The translations under genes and the position numbers were made by a program. Below are positions 41,712 to 52,877 of a DNA stretch of 64,000 bases, piece by piece (position 1 is the first letter of the stretch; every line of letters begins with the position of its first letter). Origin of the DNA: Paramacrobiotus metropolitanus. Taxonomy: Eukaryota > Tardigrada > Eutardigrada > Parachela > Macrobiotidae. The stretch lies in assembly GCF_019649055.1 (NCBI RefSeq), contig NW_026570245.1, positions 124,001 through 188,000 on the forward strand. The letters are read 5' to 3'. A model generated the notes under the pieces. It saw only the letters and a list, made by a program, of their open reading frames with translations, did no database searches and had not been told where the DNA came from.

Positions 41712-43091
41712 ATGGCCAGTACAATGCGACGCAAACATGTTCTAGTAATTACCATGCCGGCTTTTGGTCACTACATTCCCGGACTGGAATTAGCCAAGAA
41801 AATTGCTAAATATCATGACGTAACCTTTGGATTATCCATCCATAAATTCAAGGATATTGAAGGACGCGGCATCCTCCCGCCGGCACCGATCCAGCTGCAC
41901 ACCTTCGACGACGGATTTACCTACAACGTAGACGAGCACATCGGTGATCTAAAAGCTTTCGTTCAGCAAATTCATGATTGCAAACCTTTCTACGAGAGCT
42001 TTATAAACAGCCTAGCCATCACCAGTGACCCCCGACCTGGGACATCCACCATCCCCCCTGTGGACGCCATCTTCTGTGACTTAAGCATGCCGATGCCGTT
42101 GCGTGCGTGTCGTAATCGGAAAATTTTGACGTACGGATTTGTGCCATTCGCGGCTCAATTGTTTGCATCCTACGGGACCTTCGATGAAAACACGCCATCG
42201 GTGCCAGATGAAGTGTTCTTCAGCGGAACGGATGAGTTAGCAAATCAGGGCAAGAAAATCGCTGAGAGTTTCAAAACCTTGGGACTGGAGTTTCTTGACG
42301 CGCAGACCCTAGTTACGGAGGTACTGTTCAATTCATTTGAGGAATTAGAACCCAACGTGAAAACCATGTTAGCCACCTTACCAAAAATGGCTAACACGCC
42401 GGTGGCATTCATCGGACCGCTCTTACCGGAACATAAAGAAAAGCCCGAAGACGAAATTACGAAAAAGATCCGGAGTTGGCTGGACAAGCAAGGCGAGCGA
42501 AGCGTCGTTTATTTCTCCTTTGGAACAGTGGCGGTTCCTTCGGCCGAACAACTGGCGGAAGTTGCCGAAGCACTGGTGTCTTTGAAGCAGCCGTTCATTT
42601 GGTCGCTGCGGAGCTACCAGCAAGATATGCTCCCGCCGAAGTATATCCATTCAACTGTGAACACCATGTCTGATAAAACGCCGTATTTGATTTTGCATTG
42701 GACACCGCAAAAAGAAATCCTTGGGCATAAATCCACCGGCGTATACGTCAGCCACTGTGGTTGGAATAGTACATTGGAAGCGGTCTCGTACGGTGTGCCG
42801 GTAGTTGCATGGCCGATGTTTGGTGACCAACATAATAATGCTGCTCTGATTGAGCAGTGGGGAATCGGTCGGTGTGTGCCGGTTGCCGGCATGAAATCCC
42901 AGACGATGCCGGCTAAAGATATTGCTGATATTATTGCAACCGTCGGTGGATGGCAGGAGGTTCGGATTGAAAGCAGGCCGTATTTGGAGAAAGCCCAGGA
43001 ACTCTCGAAGAAGGCGAAAAAAGCGTCGAGTCCAGAGGGAAAGTCTACCCAAAACTTGTTGGAAGTAATGAATAAAATTGCTGACATGTGA
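41712..43091 (+). CDS. Plant-type UDP-glycosyltransferase (copy 4, 459 aa)
   Basis: Clean ATG at 41712 after an in-frame stop. H20 is in PAFGHYIPG, DAIFCD follows near residue 125, and the PSPG box is complete (WTPQK, HCGWNSTLEA near residue 347, WPMFGDQ). Intronless, same strand as the other copies. It is separated from copy 3 by the LU gene block, so either that block inserted between tandem UGT copies or one UGT was moved. The C-terminal half is nearly the same as copy 3 while the N-terminal half is more diverged. Confidence 0.94.
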   Translation: MASTMRRKHVLVITMPAFGHYIPGLELAKKIAKYHDVTFGLSIHKFKDIEGRGILPPAPIQLHTFDDGFTYNVDEHIGDLKAFVQQIHDCKPFYESFINSLAITSDPRPGTSTIPPVDAIFCDLSMPMPLRACRNRKILTYGFVPFAAQLFASYGTFDENTPSVPDEVFFSGTDELANQGKKIAESFKTLGLEFLDAQTLVTEVLFNSFEELEPNVKTMLATLPKMANTPVAFIGPLLPEHKEKPEDEITKKIRSWLDKQGERSVVYFSFGTVAVPSAEQLAEVAEALVSLKQPFIWSLRSYQQDMLPPKYIHSTVNTMSDKTPYLILHWTPQKEILGHKSTGVYVSHCGWNSTLEAVSYGVPVVAWPMFGDQHNNAALIEQWGIGRCVPVAGMKSQTMPAKDIADIIATVGGWQEVRIESRPYLEKAQELSKKAKKASSPEGKSTQNLLEVMNKIADM

Positions 43092-43423
43092 TTACTTAAG
43101 TGCCAACTATGTTTCTGACCGTATATTTGCATGGTACATTAGAAAGGATTGATTTATTTATGGGATATTGATTAATTTGTTTTCTACCTGCAGTGTGCAA
43201 AATAAAGTGGTACTGCACGAAATGTTGCTATGGAACACCATAGTCTGCGTACAACAAGCCATTTTCTAGAACAAATCATTGAGTGTTCACGTCAATGAGA
43301 AGAGATTTTATTTTCTTGAGTATTCAATAAAAATGCCTTACGATCCAGACAACCGCGAAACTACCCAGTGTAATAATTTACTCGCATCTAATTGTAGCAT
43401 TATGATCGCTAATTATAAAATTA
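43092..43423. other. Convergent intergenic gap
   Basis: 3' regions of UGT copy 4 and of the LU gene on the opposite strand; nothing else seen. Confidence 0.4.
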
Positions 43424-44057
43424 TTAAAGCGCGTACGATAGATTTCCCAAAGTGTGCAGAAAAGGGAGAGGCTCATCAGCAGAATAGCCTAACAACTCCT
43501 TTGCATCATGCTTTCTAAACATCTCTTTAAAATCTGATTCTAATAACCGGTTACACAGGTCATCATATTCACAAACACAATTAATCTTGTCGACAACGAG
43601 CGCGCCTTCTTCCTCGTCAGGACTAGGGATGACTTTTTGATGTCGGCATTTGTAATGCATTTCTACTGGCATAGATTCCCGTTTCCTAGCGCATCCTCTG
43701 ATGGTGGCATCTGTGAATGCAAAAATATTCGGCGGTAAACACACCAACAGTCCGAAACGGGTCTGTTTATTATAAATTTAGCGTACGCTCCCTTGTAAAT
43801 GATATTTCACAGCCTTCGGCGCACGACATCCGGTAAAAGTAAGCCGAATTGGCAAAGTTTCCTTTCGCACATTCCACGGGATCATCGCACATATAACAGG
43901 TTCGCCGTGGAAAAGGCAAAAGATAAACCCGATTTCGCAAATGGAAAAACAGCAGAACTGCGCAGCAGGCGGTAAGAATAACGATGACTTTACGATGAGT
44001 TGAGTTTGCCGTGTATGGCAAATGAGGCAAAATGAACATTGCAGTCAGAAGCACCAT
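43424..44057 (-). CDS. Ly6/three-finger (LU)-like membrane or secreted protein (copy E), ~185 aa
   Basis: Two exons, 44057-43787 and 43710-43424, join in phase (GAG C|gtacgc ... cacag|AT). The N-terminus has a hydrophobic segment (VIVILTACCAVLLFF) that could be a signal anchor. The Cys domain follows: RRTCYMCDD, CAKG, MSCAEGC, then RGCARKR, YKCRHQ and the LU-type ending CVCEYDDLCN. The C-terminal part is acidic/basic mixed without a GPI-like tail. It is more distant from copies A-D, and the start codon is less certain than in copy C. Confidence 0.65.
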
Positions 44058-44439
44058 CCACTAAGGCGATTTTGCGCGATCTCAAATACAGATCTCCCCA
44101 GATTATAACAATGATATAATTATCTCTTATTAAGAACACAAAAATGAAGCGGCTAGTTTGGCTTTGGCCACAGATAAAAAATATCTGGTAATGTGAAATA
44201 AACATGCACGTAATAAATCCTTGAGGATCCAGCAAACAGGTCAAAAACTGTATGTAAACAATATCTCACATATCAGCAGGTACTACTGTACTAACGGTAA
44301 GCATCAGCTACAGTAGGTTAGCTTCGAAAGCTCCATAATGTTAATAAAATTAATGCCCTATGATTGTTGTAGCTGCAAAGAAGGTACTTCTACATCTGCC
44401 AGTGTTAGTGTCGCCAGTACCAGCGCCGTTAATTAAATG

Positions 44440-45525
44440 CTGTAAGGACATAAGGGCATTACTTACTTTCCAAATTTGTAGTGAGATTTCGCATCGACTC
44501 GACCAGGCAACAATGGCTATACGTACAATGTACGACAAAAAGAGGTTGAACCGATCAGTCGGTCCGCGGTTCAAAATAACCTCGCAACGACACGCCACCA
44601 CTAAAACTTGGACGCTTACTCACTACTTTCAGAGTTCAGACGCTCGCGCTCCGTGAATATCAAGTGCAGCTATACTAGTTGCATATCAAAAGGTGTAGAA
44701 AAAAATTTTAATCTTTTTGATACTAAACCTGTGGCTGTTTATGGCGAACAACACAAATTCTAGCCATTTTGTTTTCCCATAGACTTAAGCATTGATGGCA
44801 AGCCAAACGGTTATGCGATTGCGCACAGTTCCTATGCTGTGCCTACGAGAAAGCAAAATGGCTAGAATTTGTGCTGTTCGCCATAAACAGCCACAGGTTT
44901 AGTATCAAAAAGTTTAAAATTTTTTTCTACACCTTTTGATATGCAACTAGTATAGCTGCACTTTGATATTCACGGAGCGCGAGCGTCTAAAAGTAGTGAG
45001 TAAGCGTCCAAGTTTTAGTGGTGGCGTGTCGTTGCGAGGTTATTTCAAACCGCGGACCGACTGATCGGTTCAACCTCTTTTTGTCGTACATTGTACATGT
45101 GTGTTATGTGAACTACACCGGGAGTCGAAGTTCTTCACCAGAACAAAATCATTCATGGCGATTTGAAACCAGCAAATATTCTTGTGGATATTCGCGACAA
45201 AGGTCATCATGTCCTGCGTATTGCTGATCTCGACGACATTCTTCAAAGGCATCACAGTGATACCAGTCCATATGACATTTCCATTCTGCACGGCACCGTT
45301 CTTCATATGTCACCCGAAATGCTGATCAAGTTTGTCAAGGTGTCAGACGACAGTGTCCAGTCTGTTGGTCGCAAGACCGACATCTGGAGTTTGGGGTGTA
45401 TTACGCTGGAATTGGCCAATTGTGGTGCGGGCATGACGGAAAGTTGCTGTATAAGAAACGCACAAAAGAATGCGCCCGTTTACGCGTTATCGACAATCTG
45501 TACAAAGCAGCCAAATCCTGCATAA
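44440..45525 (+). pseudogene. Protein kinase remnant, interrupted by fold-back element
   Basis: Right part (from ~45112) encodes VLHQNKIIHGDLKPANIL, the catalytic loop with HGD in place of HRD. IADLDD replaces DFG, then come GTVLHMSPEM (APE region) and KTDIWSLGCI. The left part, before the fold-back at ~44460-44522, encodes LLTFQICSEISHRLD, which fits helix alphaE just upstream of that loop. No N-lobe or Lys/Glu pair is found, a TGA lies between fold-back and kinase, and the frame changes after 45414. Not functional. The kinase family is not identified. Confidence 0.7.
44523..45096. mobile_element. 574-bp fold-back element (long inverted repeat)
   Basis: Arms of ~250 bp (44523-44775 and 44848-45096) are reverse complements with few substitutions and small indels, separated by ~72 bp. 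The ends read GTACAATGTAC/GTACATTGTAC. No ORF. It sits inside the kinase remnant. I could not find a clear target duplication, so it may be a fold-back/MITE insertion or an inverted duplication. Confidence 0.85.
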
Positions 45526-46183
45526 CACAGTCCGCATTCATAGAAGGCTGCTCACAATGCTTTTCTGTTAATCACATCCGATATTTGCATGGTTCTCTGG
45601 AAAGAACTGGCGCAAAATTAAGCCAAACGGTATCCTTATCTTTCACTATTTTAATTTTGGCATACACCGCTCATTTGTTTGAACCGGCGTCGAACGATCT
45701 GATTGGTATTAAATTACCGTCAAGACCACCCAGTACGAAACTTTTACGTTCGCTATTCGTGTCGATAATAAACTACTTTTCCAAGTGGACGACCGATTAT
45801 TCGAACTGCTAGAAAAAATTAAAACAATTTCCTGGGGATATGGGAAAAAAGCGTGGCAGAACTATTTTCATCTGCGACATCGTTTTTAAACTACCATCAG
45901 TCTGCGGTAACTAGGCAGTAAACTATATTTCTGGGATTGCTTTCTTTCCCGCTGGCCGCTGCAAGCTGTGAATATTTCAGACGGCAGCGTAGCAAGAATT
46001 CCGTAGTTGCCTTTGGATCGCCGATCGGTCCAGCAGTAGGTCGGTCCAAAAGGTCAATACTAAATGAACCTTTAAAACTACGCTTTTTGTTAGGTTTTCA
46101 TTTCCTTTGATATGCCGTTACGGTAACAAGATAGTTTGTTGTGGTACGAGCCCCCATCGATGGGTTTATTGCTTTGACGTCCG
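45526..46183. other. Intergenic or degraded region
   Basis: May include frame-broken kinase C-lobe sequence up to ~45812, which I cannot align. Nothing else recognised. Confidence 0.35.
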
Positions 46184-46520
46184 GAGACCAACGAATTATG
46201 GGAAGCTTTAGCAAATATGCCGCACTGCAGGAACAACTATGCCGTTATCGTGTTGGGATTTCAAATTTACGTTCTTGGCGGAAAAATCGTGGCTGAGAAT
46301 GATTCTTCTTACACGTTCACACGATCGTATGGAAACACTCGTTTAGGAAAACCTTGGTGACCTTTTGCAACCAAGGTTCAGTCATGGAGTGTGCCTGATG
46401 GACAACCGCATTTTCGTATACATATGCGCTTCGAATTTGTCACAGACCATACTGTAGACGTACGAGTATGCGATGTCGAACTAAATATGGTAGGTGGTCT
46501 ACTTGCGAGTGCGCACATCA
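46184..46520 (+). pseudogene. Kelch-repeat remnant
   Basis: From 46184 the frame gives ELWEALANMPHCRNNYAV followed by IYVLGGK, a textbook kelch blade (W..L..MP..R...V....IYVLGG). A stop follows at ~46361, and a second blade-like piece (CLMDNRIFVY) is readable in another frame near 46390-46430. No BTB/BACK domain is found upstream. It is a degraded fragment of a kelch-domain gene with at least two frame breaks. Confidence 0.5.
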
Positions 46521-46920
46521 TTACTTCCACGCTATCCCGTGCACGGGCTACTCATGCAGTGTGCATACCAGTGCATTGGCCTGTTAATCAGAGGACTTCG
46601 TTTCGTAAGGGCAACAGGATAGCTAACAGTCGACAGGACCATTTTCAGCGGCCCTATTTTGTATTTACAGTATTATATGAAAAATACTGCTACTTAAACG
46701 GTTGTGTTCCATTGCTCTATTTTTATATTAGATGTCTATAACGTGTATATAATTTACTGAATGTCAATAAACAAATTTATTTTAGAATTTATTTTTATTT
46801 TTAGTTTTCTGGTTTTTATCAGTTAAACACCCACGGAGATTCCTTCATAAATTAGGCATTTATCTGACTTAGTCAGATAAGAATAGAAGCAACTAATGTG
46901 ATGTCCCTTATACAATCCAG
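46521..46920. other. Intergenic
   Basis: AT-rich with AATAAA-type signals near 46770; no gene recognised. Confidence 0.4.
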
Positions 46921-47324
46921 TTAAAGCGATCCGGTGTATCGTTGACCGTCTCCGCAGGTCATCTCAAGATGACACTCGTGATCTGCACTGCATTTTGCCC
47001 ACTGTTTCAGACCACTGGCCACGCCCAGTTTCTGAGTGTAGCACCAGGGATCTCCGGTCTGCATTTTGTTCCAGCTGGCGTATGCCCAGCACCAGTTCTT
47101 GTAACATCCACAAGTGCCCAGTCCGGCGCAAGCTGTTGCATCCCCTTCCCGTGCTAAAACTTAAACAAAAATCAATAAAAATAATATTTCGCCCCCTGGT
47201 ACACAATACAATTAGCAAATTATCTGAAATTAGACATGGCGTCCGCCTTAAATACAGGTGAGTACTTACGAAAGGTTATCATTGCGATCATAATTGACAA
47301 GCAGACATAGACTTTGAAAGCCAT
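46921..47324 (-). CDS. Small secreted Cys-rich protein, 95 aa
   Basis: Two exons: 47324-47270 and 47153-46921, with a GTAAGTACT donor and TTTTAG acceptor. The phase-1 junction gives exactly 96 codons including the stop. Exon 1 is a signal peptide (MAFKVYVCLSIMIAMITF). The mature part has eight Cys in a pattern CAGLGTCGCYKNWCWAY ... WCYTQ ... WAKCSADHEC ... C. I recall small secreted arthropod proteins with similar CxCY...WCWAY...WCYT...WA.C spacing, but no function is known to me. Antimicrobial or venom-like roles are speculation. Too short per exon to be obvious as an ORF. Confidence 0.8.
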
Positions 47325-49927
47325 TGTAAAATCTGTGACAGGTAATTAGCAGTTCACAAAAAATTAGCTATTAGAGCTTGTAAAATCTTGTAAAAGGTGT
47401 AATGAAACTATGCGCTCAAGGTTGGTTGTATATTTAACCCGCTTGTAGCTGGTTATTTTATATGCCGTTATGCCGGATATGGTAAGGTGCATCACAGAGC
47501 TGCAGTCATTCCGGGATAAAGTAAAAAACTGCTCATGTTGCAAATTAAAAACGCAAATGCAAGTTATGCGCAAATGCAATTACGCATAAAAAATTTTACT
47601 GAAGGAAATCCTTGCAAATTTAATCCGTGTTTACACAAAAATTCGATCGAGTCTCTTTGGCCGCGCGTACATCAAGTAACGGGAAAAAAACTACCGCAGT
47701 TACTACAAGTACATATTACAGTACTCGTGTCTAACTGCAAGAGTTGTTGCCTATCCCGCTGTGTCATAGCGCATCACCAATTTTTTACGGTTTTTGATGC
47801 TTCCTTCTTTCTACTTTGCGTGCGTTGTAGGAAAGAAGCGATGTCCACAGCTTTTTTACGTCCTTTCCTGCCTGTTCCCTCAAACAAGAAACAAGCAGTC
47901 ACCTGCTGTGTAGACTTTTCTTTTGTAGACTTTGTGTCAGCTTAACACACCTACCTTGTTTTAACATTTACGAATACATCATGTACTGAACGCGATTGTT
48001 GTTCGAAGCAGACATGCTTAAGGAAGATTTTTGCATAATCCCTTTAACTGTTTTAAGCGTATTCAATGTTTATGCATTACTCCTTAGTCCTGAGCACCAC
48101 TAATCGGGTAGATGTAGTCTTTAATGCAAATTGGTTGGTATAAACTTTAAGGAATGCAGTCCGTCGCTGCGATCGACCGCTACTATAGTCGTATGATCGG
48201 CAAAGATATTCCAGTGATCGTATTTCCGTTCTGTACGGATCTTTATAATTGATACCTAGAGGTGAGGTTTAACTTTTGCAGGATTTCCGTTGTGGAATAG
48301 CTAACCTTGGAGGATTTCCGCTGTGGAACAGCTACAGATATACTGCGCTAGGCCTCGACTTGTATTAATTTTTGAGAAAATTGTATTGGCTCGGTGCAGC
48401 TGGTATAACTGATGTGATTGCTTTTTATTTTTTAATACAAAAATGGTTAGAAAATATCACATTTTATACTATACGTACTAAGCGAAATCAAGAACTGTAA
48501 TTTGTTAAGCGCTAGGCCTGGCTCCCACCCCGGCTCCGTCAAAATTACGAGGTACTCGTAGTATTACAAAACAAATAGCACAAACGGTAATTACACACAT
48601 TACTGCATTATAATATTCTCATCCTCGGTTTCATATGGATCCAGCACGATCGGCAGCAGACAGCATAATAACGCAGCATAAAACATGGTGTCTAGCATTG
48701 CGTGTACTGCACAGTGTGAATTACAATTTTCCGACTAAATCACTTATTGGTAACACATTTTGGTGGGGGTGTAAAATTGCGCGGTTGATTTAATTCAGCT
48801 GTTAAGCTGTTTAGTATATAGATATTGCTCCACTTGTCGATGTAAGTTTGACAGATCACGCGACCGGTATTTTCTCGTGTCACAGCTGCAAGTTGTTCAT
48901 ATTGCACTAACTAATGATTCCAATACGATTTATGCATACGTATGCCCAAACCCTATCTCTCTCAAGGAGTAGAGTACGGGATGAATGGCCTTGCAATCTG
49001 TTTTTCTTGAACAAGGCAGTGCATAAACACTGTTCTACGGTAGTGCCAGATACAGGCGCGTTTTTAGATTAAACGTGCCCACTGCCCACATACGGACTGA
49101 TATCTTATTTATTAGTGGTTCAAGTAAAGAACCACTGCCAGCGGCACTTGCAAAGTACAAACAAAATTCATCGATTTTTTCGCAATCGTGTTACCCCATT
49201 ACGTACTGTACATACCGCACACATAAAATACAATACAGCACTTACTGGTGTTACAATGCGCGCTGAATTGCCGGGTGCGCCCACATTCTCCGATCTGTTA
49301 TTTTAACCAACAACCCCGGTATACCGGTACAACGACTGCCTTAATTGTTTAGATCTGGCTGCGGGCCCGTAATTTCTTCCCGGGTCAGCAATTACTCCAC
49401 GGATCCCTGTCGACTGTCAACCATATGGTAGGAGGTACCGTTAGTGCCGTGGGCCCTTATATAGTGATAGTAGTTTCTGGGAATGTGTTTCCCATTAAAC
49501 CGGGAGGAGACAGATGTAACATGATTTATTTGCGGGATATAGCACATCAGCCTATCCGCGTACCTACCATATTTCTTAGTCACCGGTATGGTGCGCTAAT
49601 TGCTGACATATAATTTTCTATAGTTGTCATATCCGGCTTATCTAACTGGTTGGTTGTTATTGAAATGTCGACGTCTCTCTTGTGTTAGGTCCTTATTTTC
49701 AATGATGCGCGCGCTCTTTGTTGCGGTACTGCACATATTGCTGTGACCATGGAATATTCGGTGTAGTAATCTGAAAGAGAAACTATTCGAAATTTTTTAA
49801 AATGATAATAATGCTTCATCGCGGCACCCACCAAAATTGTTAAGCACATCTTGATTGACGCATTATATCTGCGCGTCAACGGCAGTTAACCTTTGTGTTT
49901 TACTATAATATATCAAATACCTGGAAG
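47325..49927. other. Intergenic, no gene seen
   Basis: AT-rich. An imperfect tandem duplication of GGATTTCCGTTGTGGAATAG occurs near 48280-48330. Several short ORFs have no support. Confidence 0.4.
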
Positions 49928-51385
49928 ATGTCCAACCCGAACATAACCGCTGCATTTCCGTGGTCAAACCGGACCGTTGTGTCGCCCACCGCCCTAACCT
50001 TTTGGTTCAGTACAACGATGACCATTTGTCTCTTCGGCACCGTCTCCATCATTCTCCTAATCACCGTCATCATATCGAAAAAGGCCCTGCGCAACGGTGC
50101 CGGTATGCTCATCTTTTACCTCCTGTGCCTTGAGCTCTTTCAGTGCTCCTTTATGACACCCCTTAAAACCATCACTTCCTTCGTCATCCATCAGGGCATC
50201 GCGCTGCCGCTGATCCACTGTCCCACATTGCAGTTCTTTTACATTGTCACCCTGCAAACCCGGCATTGGACGGAACTGTTCTTAGCCGTTAATCGTTTTG
50301 TGGCCACCATTTTCCCTTATCAGTACAAAGCATGGACCGGTCACCGGGTCATCTATTCCATGATAGTGCTCAGTGTACTGATACCGGCGTTGTGTAACCT
50401 GCCGTTCTACGCCACGGATAATCCCCTCTTCGCCAAAGTCCCACCGGTCGGCAATTGTGGGATTCGTCAGAGTGCGACACAGTATTACCAGATCGCCAGT
50501 GTCATTGGAACGTATATTCCCCTCTTGTTGATGGGGATTATCTATGTGACGTTGTTTGTGACCATTAGCTGCCGGCAGAAGTGTCTGAAGAAGAGGCGCT
50601 CTGAGTGCCACGTGGACTCCTTGACGGCGCAGCGGAGGGTGAAGAGGCGCTTGGCGGTGGCGAAGATCTTGTTCATGGCCTACTTATGGTATCTTGTGTG
50701 TTTCCTGCCCATCCCGCTCATCGGGACCTTCAAACGGACGCTGTATTCCAAGTATTCGTATATTGTATTGTGGCTCGTTACCGGAGTTGTATGCGGTACT
50801 GTTGCGACGCCGGTAAACAAAATAATTTATTAAGCACACGCTTATTGGAACATTGTTTTATTACAGTACTGTGGTGAATAAGTTGAACACTGATTTTTGG
50901 ATAAATCTTTGTTGAAAAAATTTTCTGATTAATTATGACCTACGGTTGTAAAAAAATTGCGGACAGTAACATTAACAGCTGCGGAATGCATACCTCGCAC
51001 AAAAATCAATAATTATTGTGATTGCCATATTGTGATTATTATTGTGATTGTGATTATTGTGATTGATTGTGACTAAATGTTGCAGTTACATTAATTGTAA
51101 GCGCCATTATATTTATCAATTTGCTTGCAGATATTTTGCTCGGCAATGGATAGCGATTATCGAAACGGGATCCGTAAATTACTGTGTACAAGTAAACTCC
51201 TTTCGGTAGTTGCCGGTATTACGGAGAAAAAGAGTTCGAACGACAAGTCCTGCAGCTGCAGTCATGGCATCGAAACCAGCACGCAGGAGCGGCTGTATGT
51301 TTTTCTTGGCTCATGGGAAAGCCAATTAGCCAGCGAACTAACAACGATTGCCACTGGTCCCCTGAGTTTTACACGAGGAAAATAA
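49928..51385 (+). CDS. Rhodopsin-like GPCR, ~379 aa, two exons
   Basis: Exons 49928-50812 (CCG|gtaaac donor) and 51131-51385 (ttgcttgcag acceptor), both phase 0. Two N-glycosylation sequons (NIT, NRT) lie before seven hydrophobic helices. The DRY box at the end of TM3 reads NRF (AVNRFVATIFP), and a Cys near the top of TM3 (HCPTLQ) can pair with the second-loop Cys (GNCGI). The intron falls in TM7: exon 1 ends in ATP and exon 2 continues IFCSAMDSDYRNGIRKLL, so NPxxY is TPIFC here and helix 8 follows. A Cys-rich stretch (CSCSH) could be lipidated. The ligand is unknown. Reading through the intron would give a truncated 312-codon ORF, which I reject. Confidence 0.85.
51000..51075. repeat. TTGTGATTG-type microsatellite in GPCR intron
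   Basis: Irregular repeats of ATTGTGATT; no other feature. Confidence 0.7.
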
Positions 51386-52877
51386 TTCACTTGAATAAAT
51401 GTTGTTGGCTCTGTCACCAACTTTTACCATGGCTGTAGAAGGAAAGGTCATGCATATTTTTTATATGATTTCGTGTGAGATCGGGAGGCCTAAAAAGTAT
51501 GCCATTGTTACGTCAATTACCGTCTGCAGACGAATTATAACCAGAGTCAGAGCTATTTTTGTTATTAAATGCAATGATATAAACGTTTGAGCTTTTGTAG
51601 CACGCAAATTGCAGTGTTTTCATCGGGATGCTCGACAATGGTGCAACCAACCCGCTATTTTATCCTTATACGTACATAAGTGCCTTAAAGTGGATTATCG
51701 ATGCTAGTGACGTATTTGGCAATGAATATTTAAGCTGTAGTAGTTGACAGTTTAATGACGCTCAATCAGTCTCAATGTCGGAATGAACATACCGGAAACT
51801 TAACGATTTCCAATAGGTTGTCTGGATAAAGGCAAACAAAGCCCACTACTGCGACGGCAGTAGCTACGAGTAGTCTGCGCAGAAACCGAAACCTTAAAAT
51901 TGTCTAATATTATTTATATACTGTTTAAACAGCAATGGTTTCTGTAATCCCGAAACGGTTTCCCAGGAATACCAGAATGCCCATGAAAGCCGCACGTGAT
52001 ACCTCGTTCGATTTAACATCGCTTGACCACTGATCAATGCACATTATTTTATAATAAGAAAATCGATGTCGGTAGCATTATCAAGTTATGCCATGGGTGA
52101 TTACAGTTCAGTTTTATTGCTGATTGCATGTTTACATGTAAATTCATTAGCATCAAATTGCACGCATACGAGCACGTTTCGTAAATTGTACTAAAAATAC
52201 TAACTGGAGCATTGTAACATGTTATTTGACCGTTAATTTTATTAGACAGCAAATACCTTGCACCGTAATTACTTATTTTATCGTCCACAATTAGTAACCC
52301 CAAAAACAACAAGTTAAGATGTACTGAATCGTTGATTAACGAGATGCATATATATACTTCCTGCTTCATGTCACAATAACGCTAACCTTCTAGGAACAAC
52401 AGCTTCCTGTATTCGTTCAAATTCTCTGTGCTCCAGATGATTACTTTAATCATCCAAGAGTTCTTACAGCGTCCGGCTAACTTTGACCTTTGAACATTAA
52501 TGCTATTCCCATTTACTGTTGATTGGACGAATCGTATTTCCACATACGTGTGCATAAATATTGCCAGAGCTGGCAGCGGTAAACAGCATTATCAGATGTT
52601 GTCTTTAGATAATTAACTCATCTAATATGGCACCGAACGTTCACCTGCTGTGGCTGGTTCTAAGCTCGAAACAGGCACATCTGGTAACAGTGTACAATAC
52701 ATATTTAGGTTTTAGTGTACAATACTTCAGTAGTCGCCATTGATAACTACTGCATGCTTGTTGCATTTAGCATTGATGGTAATTTTTAATTGCCTGCTGA
52801 GCAGTGCTTAACGTTGTATATCGAAATCTTTTTGTGTTAGGAAAAGCTTTTTGACTTTGTTAGTATAAACACCTATA
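51386..52877. other. Intergenic between GPCR and GILT genes
   Basis: AT-rich. A short ATG-initiated hydrophobic stretch near 52628 has no supported continuation. No gene called. Confidence 0.4.

Noticed and set aside
49895-50833. Single-exon 312-codon GPCR
   Set aside because: It would end just inside TM7; the GTAAAC donor at 50813 and the exon at 51131 give a normal C-terminus.
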